Shown in pieces: positions 35,601 to 47,600 of a stretch of DNA of 64,000 bases. The DNA is from Ovis canadensis (Eukaryota; Chordata; Mammalia; Artiodactyla; Bovidae). Position 1 is the first letter of the stretch, and every line of letters begins with the position of its first letter. Under the pieces are notes generated by a model. The model was not told the DNA's origin, made no database searches, and worked only from the letters and a program-made list of their open reading frames with translations. The stretch covers positions 1,014,501-1,078,500 of the forward strand of contig NC_091247.1 in assembly GCF_042477335.2 (NCBI RefSeq). Reading direction: 5' to 3'. The position numbers were made by a program, and so were the translations under genes.

Positions 35601-38600
35601 CGAACAGCCGAGCGATGATGCTGCGTCGGGGAGGTGCAGCTGGCGGGGGCGGGGCTTCAGCAGGGGCAGGGGGTGCCGGGGGGGCCTGGAAGGGCGGCTG
35701 CAGAGCCGGCTGGGGCGTGCTGGGGCTGGAGCTCCCGGTGGACACTGTGCTCGGAGGCACCACAGGGGACTGGGAGCCAGAGGACGGGCTCTGCCCGCTG
35801 GTGGTCAGCGGGGACACGTGGCCACGGCTGCGCGCCTCCATCATCTCCAGAAAGCTGCGGGAACGGGCCACGTGAGCGCTGCCCGCCCCGTGGGAGCACA
35901 CCGCCTGCCCTGACATGGCCTGCCCCGTGTGGGCACGCGGGGTCCTGGGCACCACCTCCCCCTGGCTGAGGACGCCAGTGGCACAGAAGCCTGAGCAGGG
36001 CCTTCCTCTGGGGGGACGAGTTTTCAAACAGAAGGTGTGCCATGGAGAGCCAGCGTCCCTGCCTCTAGGCTGGCATGTGGAGACGCGTCTTGGCAGGGGC
36101 TGGGATGGGGTCTGCCCCCAACCTTGGCGGTCCTCCAGCGGCTCAGGGCAGGTCACAGGGACACCACTGCTGAGCCCCCAGGGTGCCACCTTCTCCAGGG
36201 ACCGTCCTAGGGGCTGGCGGGAGGTGGGCACCATGGGGGGGCTCCAGCTGCCGCCTTCCCAGAGAACCTGGTGCCCACGTTCGGTTGGGGACCTGGCAGG
36301 AGCTGGTCAGCCTTGGGGGGGCGGGGCGGGCGTCCGCTGCAAGGCCAGCCTGACAGGGTGGGTGGAAACACCCCGCCCTGATGAGCCCTGCCGCCCCCTC
36401 ACCGTGTCAGAGCCAGTGGCTGTATCTGCTTCCAGGGAGGCCCCAAAGTCCCTCCCTGAGGCCCTGGGGGGCCAAGGAGACAAGGGTCCCACCCGAGGGA
36501 CAGCGGCTGCCCCACCCCCCGAACACCCAGCAGAGCGCAGGACATGGTTTAGGGGGAATTTGGGGCCAGGCCTTCCCCAGAGAGACGCACCCCAGGAGCT
36601 AACCTGATCCTCAGGCAAACAGCACTGCCACGCGCTCTGGGCGCCCACGACCCACCCTGTCGCGGGTCAGAGGAGTGCCTGCCGGGCCTGCTCCCCACGG
36701 CTCACCCATCCCATTGGACTCACTCAGACAACACCTTCTGCTATCAGGGGCCAGGAGGTTTGGGTTTCCCTCCTGCGCCCTCCCAGGAGCAAGGAGCTGC
36801 CTCCACAGGTGTCACCCAGGAACACCGACATCGAAACGGGGACGGGGCCTCGGCTGACAAACAGGGCCGCTGGGCGTGCAGGGGCCTGGGGTGGACCCGA
36901 GGCCAGTCAGGGGCGCCTCAGGCTGCACACCAGGTGGCCAGCAGCTTGGCTGGTCTGGACAGAGGCAGTGGGGGCCAGGCAGCCGGTGCCCACAGCTGCA
37001 CCAGGCCTGAACACCCCTGCCCTCACCCCCGAGACAGGCGTACACTCCATGCGCCCATCACGCCCAGCGAGGCAGGCCCAGCCGGAAGTGCTCAGTGGGC
37101 GGGGCGGCAGAGCCCGGGTGCCCGACCTCCCATCCCAGGGAGGCTGGAGAAGAGCTATTGTCTCGTCTGCTTCCCAGGAAGGGCTGAGGCCTGACTGCAG
37201 CAAGGCCCAAGGCCTGTACCACCTCAGAGCTGATGTGACTCGGTTTCTCCGAGCAGCAGGCTGCTCGTGCAGACACGCCTACGTGGCGGGCGGCGTGCAC
37301 ATGCCGCCGGCCAGGCGCAGAGCCGGGCTGGAGCGGGGCCTGGCCCGGCGCGCGCGCCCCCCTGCAGAGCCCGCCCCCAGCCTGAGCGCGCGCCCCCCTG
37401 CAGAGCCCGCTCCGGGCCTGAGCGCGCGCGCGGCCGCCGCACGCACATGCCGTAGTTCTGGTCCTCGGTCTCCTGCTGCACAGACAGCTCCTCCAGCGTG
37501 GCGTCGATGTCCAGCTGGTTCGTCTCCAGCTGCCGCAGCAGCGTCTCCCTCTGCAGACAGGAAGCGGGAGGCTGAGTCGGGGCCGTCCCGGGATGATCCA
37601 CTGCCCCTCGGCCTGGCGGCCCCCGATGGACAAGGCCGCCGCGGAGCCGGGAGCCCGCAGGGCCGTGCCCAGGGGCCGGTGAGGTGCCTCGGTGGCTCCG
37701 TGAGGCTAGAAGGGCAGAGGTCGCGACGTGTGCGAAGCACCCGAGACAGCGCCGCGTTCACACAGGTGCCCTGAGGTTCGAGATGCTCCGGCACTCGCTG
37801 ACACGCGCTTCCTGCCAGCCCAGTGCTCCGCCCGCCGCCGCCCTTCAGTCCGCACTGGGGGTGTTTCCTTGCGACTTCGTGCACGCTGTGCTCTGACAGG
37901 AAGCTCAAGGCACCCCTAAGGTGACGTAGATCAACCCCCAGGGTCCCCAGGGAAAGGGCAGGTGAAGGGCGAGTGCCCGCATCCAGGCCTTCAGGGGCCT
38001 CATCTCTTCAGAAGGCGAGAGGGGAGGAAAGATGGCCACTCTCAATGGTGAGCTCTGCACCCTTTCAGAGGAAGCGAGGGGCCTCTGTGGCGGCAAGAGC
38101 CACAGGCCAGCACCCCAGGGACGGAACGAGCAGGGCTGTCACCTCCCGGGTCTCGCCTTGAAAGCCGATCACTTATCTAAGACCAGACACTGAGGCAGAC
38201 ACATCTGAAGGGCCACTGCAGCCTGCAGAGCTGTGACTGCGACGTGTGGGGCTACCGCTGGGGCAGGGTGGGGGCGAGCTGAGCCAGGGCACAGAAACCC
38301 TCTGCCTTTCCTATAAATCTAAGAGCATCCCCCCAACAAAAGGGAGAGCGAGACTCCAGGGAGGACGGCCGGCCAGGCGGGGGAGGGCGGGGGCTTCTCA
38401 GCCCCTGCAGCTGTTGGCAGAGTGCCCAGGCCCACAGCGGGGCGCCCACAAGGGCTGGTCACTGCCGCAGGCCCTGGCACCAAGAAGGACCCGTGCAGAC
38501 GTGTGAGGGAGGGCCCAGCTCCCCAAACAGCCTGGGGCACCCCCCCCCCCCCCCCCCGTGGCTCCAAGCCCCGCGCCCACCGGCAGCGCTCACCTGAAGC

Positions 38601-41600
38601 TGCAGGAAGGGGATGTTGAAGAACCTGTGCAGGTACTTGAGGCCGAAGCTGTTCTTCATGGAGGACTCGGCGTAGTGGAAGTAAGAGGACCCTGGAGGCC
38701 TGTTCACAGGGGAGCAGAGATGGAGAGCCTGCGGCCGGGGCAGCGGGGCCCAGGCCCTCTGGGCCGAGGACACACCCGGGCCAGGCCGTCTTGGGGGCGG
38801 TGCCCCGGGGCGCTGCGCCCGCCAGCAGTTGATGGGCCCACCGTCCCAGGTGGAGACGTGAGGTTCAGACGGCTCTGCTCGGCAGGGCGCCCTCCGGTGG
38901 ACACCCAGACCAGCCGCTGGGGCCGTCTGGCCCTGCAGGGCCTCTCTGTGCACCCGACCCGTGCTGGCCCCAGGGACGGGGGTGACATTCCCGCCACACC
39001 CTGGGGCTGCTCAGTCCTGACCCTGCCCAAGTCAGTCTCCAGGAGGGCCAGGGGCCCTGCAGCTGGGGGTGGGGGGGTGGCCAGGGGCGGTGCAGCAGGC
39101 CTATCCAAGGGGACAGGTGCATCCCAGGGGGGTGGACAGGAGCGTCCTGGTGGGGGGGGCATGGGTGTGTCTGGGGGCAGGCGTGGGCCCACCTGTCCAG
39201 GCGGTCCAGGACGTCGCGCACATCGTCGGGCAGGATGACGCGGTGCTCGCCCATGTCGCGGTAGTTCCCAAGCACGCACACGGGCACGTGTGTTGGCACT
39301 TTGGGCAGCTCCCGCAGAATGTAGTTGAAGGTCCTTGGGGGCACATGGGGGGAAGAGGCCTGCCTGAGCCTCCACCCAAGGGTGGGGCGCAGCGTCACAG
39401 GACCCCCAGGGTGTACGACACACACCCCGCAAGCCACCCTGAGGGGTCGCCCTGTACCCGTGTGTCCCCAGACCCGTCCACACCCCCTGCTGGCACCACG
39501 TGCCTGGGCTGCTTTCAGTGGGGGCGGGGGCCCGCGCTCCTGTCTCCTGAGTGATGAGCAAGGAAGTGCGCCCCCCACCCAGATCCAGGGCGCTCTGACC
39601 AGGAGCCCGCCGCCTCTGGCCGCTGTGTGCACGCTCTGTGCACAGAGCCACCTGACTGGAAACGCTGGCGTGTCCCAGTGCCCTCTTCTGGTGACAGGGA
39701 CAGGCCCAGTGCCGTGGGAGCCGAGCAGAGACATGCTCCCTGGTGCTCTGGGTCCGCGAACCCTCCCACCCGCACCAGGTCTCCTGGGTGGGCTCAGCCT
39801 CCCTGCCGCCCCCTCCCCAGCTGGCAGCCTGAGGTGCAGGGATGTCCGTCCTGCCCACCCAGCTCCCCATGGGGACCTCCTGGCCTCCGGTCACAGCTCA
39901 TCCAGCCGCAGCCAGACACTTCGGCAGCGGTGACGGGGCCCACGAGGCCCGAGGGGCTGTGCCAGCAGCCGTGCTGCTCCCAGGATGGGACGGCACCCCT
40001 GGCCCCAGGCTGGGCCCCCTGCCTGGCTGTGCCCGGAGGCGGAGCCGCTGCTCCTGCAGGGGGTCCGGCCTTGAGCCCCGGGCACGCAGCTCCCCCTCCT
40101 GCTGAGCGCCCTGCCGCCCCTGGAGGCCGCTGACATGTGGACTGGTGCCCCGTCCTCCGTGGGCATTGAGCTGTCTGTCCCTGCAGGTGGGAGGCCGGGT
40201 CCCGAGCGCGCTGGCCGAGGTTGGAATGTGTTGGACGCCAGGCACCCAAGTCACTGACAGGCACCCCGGGGTGAGCGGGTGAAGCCTGGGAGACTGTCCA
40301 GCCATGATGCGGGGGGCCCATGGTAAAGGAGCGCCCACACTGGGAGGGGCCATGTCCTGGCAGGTCTCAGCGGCAGCTGCGGGGAAGGCCTGGCTGCTCT
40401 GAGCGTCCCCAGCTGTGCAGCCACCGAAGCTCCCCCTCATCTCCTCTCCGGGCAGCGTGCAGACTCGAGGCCACCAGCCTGGAAAGGCCTCTGGCAAGGC
40501 CGGCCGAGTCACACGGGGAGGACGCTCCTGTCAGCCACCAGCCTCCCCCCAGAGCAGGGGTGCCGGGCGTCGGGAGGGCCTGGCGCTGGGCTGCCCCCAC
40601 GGGTGGTGCTGTCACAGCTCAGAGCCAAGGGGCGAGGCCCCTCCTGCAAGAACCCACAGGGACACGACCCTCGGGGCAGGCGGAGGGTGCCCCCACACCT
40701 CTGCACGTCCCTCTTGGCTCATCTTGCTCCTGAGCTTCGGTTGTGATGAGCCACAGCGGTGTGGCCCCCCCAGCGAACCCAGGAACGTGGGATCTGGGGA
40801 CCCCAACACAAACGACCGCTCTAAGCTGTGCATCTGAGACGGTGTCTTCAGCAGGGGCTGCACAGCTGGGGGGGCGTGTGCCTCCCAGACCCTGGCCTGC
40901 TGTCCGGTGCGGACATGAGCACGCCACCCGGCCCACTTCCAGACTCTCGAGTGCCGAGGCCCCCAGGCTGGCGGCGCTCCCAGCCCAGGCTGGCCCTGGA
41001 GCAGCGCTGGGCGTCACAATGCCCTCGCAGGCCAGCGTCCTCACCACTGCTTGGTGATGTCAAACATCATGACCACCCCGTTGCAGTTCTTGTACACATC
41101 CAGGAACTCCGCGTCCAGGGCCATCTCGGACTCCGCCTGCAGACGGGGAACCAAACCTCAAGAGATGGACCACGACCCACGTGCCACCTCCTGGTGAGGG
41201 CTGAGTGTGTCTTTTAAACTGAAAAGACATCAGCTGTTTTTGTTTTTTGGGGAAAAAAAGTCAACACAAGGCTAACTGGTGCAGCCACACGGAGCCTGCC
41301 CTCAGACGAGGGTGCGAGCGCTGCCTGCTGGCAGGGTCCTATGCGCCGGGCTCACAGGTGCCGCCGCGGGGCCTCGTGAGCTGAAGTGCGTCCCAGACCT
41401 GAGGACGCAGACCCAGAGAACCTTCCACAACTCACACCAGGGAAGCTTGTGGTGCTGGGGCAGTACAACAACGTGCCCATGAAGGTCAGGGACCTGGGCT
41501 GGGGCTCACGGAACCTTCCGGCCCGCTGTCAGACAGGAGGCCGTGAACAGAAGGTCCTCGAAGCTAGCAGAGACCGTCAGGCCAGGAGCACTGCCAGTCG

Positions 41601-44600
41601 TGGGGGTCCTCGTGGAGCCACAGGCGGCCCACGTGTGCCCGGCTACACCCGCGGCGTGCCTGTGCCTTTACGGGCCCGGGCCTCTGTGCCAGGAGTGAAA
41701 TGTGAGCTCTCCACCTGAACACCTCCCAGGCCACTGCAGCCCCAAGTGGGTGTGGCAGGGGTCACAGACGTGAGCAGCAGCTCGGGTTGGTCCGCCACCC
41801 CACGCGACCCCAGGCTGCATGGGAGTGGCCGCTGCGTCCCTCCAGCGCCAGCAGATGCAGTCCTCGGGAGGGCTGGGCCGGGCGGGCAGAGGGGCTGAAG
41901 CGCAGACGCCTGCTCACGACCACCACCTGAAGTCGGGGCCGTGCGGAATGGACCAGCTCACCTCCTGGGGGTCGTTCTCCATCTTCAGCCCGTCACCTCG
42001 CTTCTTGCATTTTCCTTAAGGACAGAGGGACACAGTCACAGCTGGAGGCGCTGCGCCTGAGGACAGTGCGAGTGGGGCGGCCTCTCCCTGTGTCCCGCCC
42101 CCCAGCAGGGGCCTCGAACCCACGGGCAGCAGAGGCCACGGCGCCCGACATCACAGCCGGCACGGAGCCCGGCCTCCGACCAGCCAGCCTGCTCCTGGAG
42201 CCAGCAGCGAGCCTGCCCGGGAGCTGGGTCGAGGGGGCAGCAGAGGGGCCACTCAGACAGCTGCAGGGTGAAGAGAGCCCGGAAGAGACAAAGCAGGCTC
42301 GGACACGACTCACCTTTGTCAACTACATCCCAGACTTCAACTTTCACGATGTCATCAGTGGCTGAAACGGGAGAACAGCAGGATCAGCACCCAGTGTCGA
42401 CCTGCGGCTTCAAAGTCGGGCCTCCAGGCCGTGCAGACGCCACAGCCCCCCGGGCGCCACCCCCAGGGCTCCTGCACAGGGCTCCTTCCTGGAAGGCGGG
42501 GAGCAATCTGGACGTGTGCTCAGGTGACAGGGCCCTGGGTCCTAAAGGTGCCTCTGGGGCAGGCTTGTGCCCAGCCAGTGCCCTGCGCCCCCGGCTGCTG
42601 CGGGAGGGCCTGATCCCAGTGACTCCACAGCTGCTCTTTGGCAGCGGTGTCGAGGGGTCGCCAGTCTGGGGTGAGGTCTGGCGCACGTCCCCAGGCGGTC
42701 GGGGGGCTACCCACCTCCCCAGGATCCTGTGGGGAAAGGGGAGAGACACGCGTGCCACTCAGAGAAGGGACAGAGCTTCACCCTGAACCGAGAAGAGGCA
42801 CCCTGGGGGTGGGGCCTGGTGCAGCAGGGTGACACTGAGCCTGCAAGGCCGCCCAGACGGTGCCTGGCGGGCGCCGGGAGGCGGAAGGCCTGCCAAGGCC
42901 AGGGTGTCCTGCTGCGGGCTCACGGGACCTGGTTTTTCGATGACAGGAAATGTTTAAAACGGCTCAGAGGCCTTTTACTGTCATGATTCCTGAGCACGCA
43001 GAGCAGCTCCCCTGCCTCCCCACAGGGTCCCAGCAGTCACCGACCCCCACAAGGGGAGGGGACCCGCCATCCTGGTCATGCCCGGGGGGCCACAAGGGGT
43101 GCTCTGCCCACCAGGTGATCCTTCCAGCAAACCCTGCCCGGGACCCTGCGGGGGATGGGGCTTCCCAAGCAAGGACCGAGGAGCCTGCGTGCCGAGGCCA
43201 GTGTAAGCCGCGGCTGGAACCGGCCCGACCCGGCCTGGCCGGTCTGCACCGACGGCCAGGGTCCAGCCCCTGGCACTCACTCCCACGTGGACGAGTCTCC
43301 TGCCGGAGCGGGGGCTTGAGGGTGACCCCAAAGCAACACGTGTGGCGTCCCAGGGCGGACTCCAGGCGGGGGTACGGGAGAGTCCCCCTCCCTGCAGGAT
43401 GCGCCTGCCCGACCCCAGACTGGGGGGGTCATAGGATAGCCCCCTCCTTCCCCACAGGCCGAGCCTGCCTGACCCCAGGCTGGGGGCGGGGGTGTCACAG
43501 GGGCGCCGACTCCTTCCCCTGCAGGCTACACCCACCCGACCCCAGGCTGGGGGGCCACAGGGGAGCCCCCCGCAGGCCGCGCCCCACCTTTGTAGCTCCA
43601 GTGGATGCTGGTGACCTGGATCTCCTGCGTGGGGATGTACTCCTCCACGAACTTCTTGCCCTGCAGGCGGTGCCACAGCGCCGTCTTGCCCGTGTTCCTG
43701 TCCCCGCGGATCACGATCTTCACTGGGAGAGAGCACAGGTCAGGCAAACAATCAGAGCAAGGCAAACGCGCTCCCCTGCAAGCACCCACGCACACCTGCC
43801 GCACACGCACGCCTGCGTGCCCGCGAGCAGGGAGCCCAGGGGAAGAGGCAGCGGGCGCAGGCTGGAGAGCGGGCAGCCCTGCTCCGCCCCAGGCCCCCAG
43901 GGCAGCTGACTGACACCCGGGAGTCTGCACTCAGGAAGGCAGCCTCTGGAACAGGCAGGGCCGGGCGCTCACCTCCGCAGCCCTGCGTGTCCCATGGCTG
44001 CCCTTAACCCGCTTTCCCGCAGCCCTGGAGCAGGACCCAGGGCTCCTCACGACCACACGCGGGTGACGGCAGGAAGCCTGGATTCTACTTTGCTGCCCAG
44101 CCACTATTTAGGAGAGGCGTGCTCACGCACATGCCGAGGAAGACAGGGCGGGCTGGGGACAAGGTGGGGAAGGGGGCAAGGTCCCAAGGTGCCGCAGAGG
44201 AGTGGGCTTCCTGCCACCTGCAGAGAAGGCAGGGGCTTGGCCTAAGAGTGTTCCAGAGAGCTGAGGAGCTCGGCAGAACCAGTGGGTCGGGGTGGAGCTA
44301 ATGGCCTTGGGTGGGCGGCTGGGCCTCTGGGGGGGAAGCTGGGCAGCCTGCAGGGAGGTGCTCTGGAGGCCACAGGCCGGGCAGGGGCCGCGTCTCCCCG
44401 GCCAGCTCCGAGCGCCCGGCAGGGCTGGGCCTGGGGACACAGACGCCATGTTTCTCGCCCAGTCATTCTCTAGGGGGCTGTCTTCTAAGTTTCCAACGAA
44501 GTCACCAGAGCATGTTTTGTTCTAGGACTGCGTGGCTGCAGCTGTGGACTCTTTATCCTTCATGATGCTGGTCTTGTCTTTTTATTAATCTTGCCAGGGG

Positions 44601-47600
44601 TTCATCAACTTGGCCAGTCACGGGCACACAGCCTGTCTGGTTGGCTGGACGCCTCTGTTGGTTCTTCTTAAAAATCACTTGCTTCTGTTTTCCCTTGTCA
44701 CCTACTTCCTTTTACTTGGGGTTCATCCTGCTCTTTTTCCTGGGTTTAGGTTGTATTCTCAGGTCGATGACCACCCCAAGTATGTGGGACATTCATTATC
44801 AGGGAATCACAAATGCTTCTTCAGCCCGTAGGTTACTTAGAGATGTTGTCACGATTCCCCTCAGAGCTGTGCTTGTTGTTGTCCCTAACCAGCTCTGTTC
44901 ACTGTGGCCACAGACATGGTCTTTATGGCACACACTCCCAGGTGTCTGTGGGGACTGCCGGGGTTAGGGACGCGCCTGGGTTTGGGGGGCTGGGTGCAGG
45001 CGCCTGCTGTGCCACCGGGTCTTCCACCCGGCAGGCCGGTTGTGGGCCCTGCACCCAGTCTCGGTGCCCACGGCTCCAGCACAAGGGACGCCACGGCTCA
45101 GCTTCCCTGTGGCCGATGCCTACCCACTGCTCGGTCCCACATCCCCGCGTCCGGCCTCTGTGCCCCCATGAGCTGGGCGTCTCTCTCGCGCGTCCCACCG
45201 CTGGGTCCCACATCCCCGCTTCCGGCCTCTCTGTGCCCTGTGAGCTGGGCGTCTCTCTCGCGCGTCCCACCGTAAGGAAAGCACGCCAGTCTTCCTTCGC
45301 TGCTGAGTCTGCACGCTCGCCTTCCCTGGTGGCTGACAGTCCCCAGTCCCTGCAGAGGTTCCCTCCCCTTTTTTCTGCCTTTTCATGATGGGCAAGGTTT
45401 TTAAATTCCTGTTTTTGCCTGGTATTTACTTGGAAGATTCGCAACTTATTTCTGTTCTTAAATCTCTGACACACACCTTTGCCACAGTAAGTCTGAAGCT
45501 AGTGTCCTTGGCTCCCACTCAGACGTCATTCGCCACTGGTTGGCTCGGGGTTGTGTGCTGGCTGCGAGCGTTCCGGCCTCTTCTCCTGTGCCCCCCATGG
45601 CAGCCGTGGGGCCTGTTCACCATCTCTGTGCCCTGCAGACCTCCTGCATCTCCCGAGCTCTCTGCCTGGAGCGCACAGCCCAGGATTCATCTTGGTAGGA
45701 GCCTTGGCACAGCCTGGCACCCGCGGATAGGAGGGCTGATCGGGTGCATTTCTAGGCCAACGGGGCTTCCCCTCAGAGCCGTCACCGCCAGCGTGTGGTC
45801 AGGCTCTCAGCTGTCCCCCTGAAGGCACTCTGCTTGCTCTCTCCCTCTTCACTTTCGCTGTCCTGAGATTTCCACGATGCGTCCAGCTCTGGGGGTGTGA
45901 ATGCCCCAGCCTCAGGCTTCTCGGCATTCCGCGTGCTCTGTGAGCTGCAGGAAAGCCTGGCCTGCATTTCTCCAGTGGCCGCCTCTCCACCTGCTCTTTC
46001 CTTCTGAGCCTCCAATCACACGTGTGCAGGTCCGGCCCCATTCTGAGCCTGCATCTCCCCGTCAGTGCAAGCTCCATCTTCAGTTGGAATATTACGCTGC
46101 GTCACCTGTCGGCCAGCTTCTTGTTTTACTGACCGTGCTTTTTCGTTTCTGGAGGGTCTGTTTTTTTTTCAAACACAACCTTTCTGTTCTGATTCTTGAT
46201 ATAATCTTACAACCATTTCCTTCTTTGATATGTTTCCGGTCCCATCACTTCGTGGCAAACAGTGGAAACAGTGATAGAATTTATTTTGGGGGGCTCCAGA
46301 ATCACTGCAGATGGCGACTGCAGGCATGAAATTAAAAGACGCCTGCTCCTTGGAAGAAAAGCTATGACCAACCTAGACAGCGCATTAAGAAGCAGAGACA
46401 TTACTTTGCCGACAAAGGTCCGCTAGTCAAACCTATGGTTTTTCCAGTAGTCATGTATGGATGTGAGAGTTGGACTATAAAGAAGGCTGAGAGCTGAAGA
46501 ATTGATGCTTTTGAACTGTGGTGTTGGAGAAGACTGCTGAGAGTCCCTTGGAGTGCAAGGAGATGCAAGCAGTCCATCCCAAAGGAAATCAGTCCTGAAT
46601 ATTCATTGGAAGGACTGATGCTAAAGCTCCAATACTTTGGCCACCTGATGCAAAGAATGGACTCATTCTTTGATGCTGGGAAAGATTGAAGGCAGGAAGA
46701 GAAGGGGACAACGGAGGATGAGATGGTTGGATGGCATCACTGACTCAACGGACACGAGTTTGGGTGAACTCCAGGAGTTGGTGATGGACAGGGAGGCCTG
46801 GCATGCTGTAGTCCATGGGGTCGCAAAGAGTCGGACACAACTGAGCAACTGAACTGAACAACTTTAACATATATTTGTTTTCTATTCTGTTTTGAGAATG
46901 AAAAGCCTTAATTTTCTCTCCAACTGAAATCCTTTTAAAATTTGAAATCTATTCTTCAAAAAGCTAATTAGAAGAAAGTGTATAATACCAGAAATAAACA
47001 AACAGACCTGGTTTCATCTGGTTAAAAAAAGTAACTGATCTCTACTTCTAAGTAAAAAAGTCAAATCAATCTTAGAAACTTAGACATCACTCAAATAAAT
47101 CAAGTGACTCACTGGAAACCCTTTAATTAAGACTCACCCGGAAGTGGCAAGAAGCCTTCCCCGAGAAGCGCGCGGGCGTCTTCCTGAGCAGAACCCCTGC
47201 ATTTCTTTCTGTCCCTTTTATTCTAAGGGAAGAGCGCCGCAGGCAGGATCGGCTAAGGGCCGCAGAGTCTCTTCTACTCCCTGATTCTATAGTAACTTAC
47301 TCAGACTGCCACACACTGCAAGCGAAACAGGGAACCTTTTTTCCAAAATAGGAAAGAAAGCTTCCGGTTTACCCTGGATGGGAACGACGCGTTCCTCGGC
47401 AGGAGGCAGGACTGGAACCCGACGGTGCCCTTCGGTGGCGCCGCCAGCAGGGGTCGCTGGACAGCCGGCCCCTCCTTCCGGCAGCGCCTCCCAACACAGC
47501 CTCCAGGGTCTCTCTTCGCGGAGCCCCTGGGATGGGGGATGGCGCGAAAGCCTTGGCCCCACGCTTCTCTCCGGACCTCACCGCACTGTGACCCGCCCTC

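Noticed and set aside
35562-36234. Extended reading of RABL6 exon 9 into its flanks as a 335-codon frame
   Set aside because: The acceptor at 35855-35856 and the donor at 35560-35561 match the human exon limits; sequence outside is intron.
41386-41718. 110-codon plus-strand frame in RABL6 intron 4 ([14 protein letters not shown])
   Set aside because: The peptide looks protein-like in places but I cannot match it to a family, and it lacks flanking splice or processed-pseudogene features.
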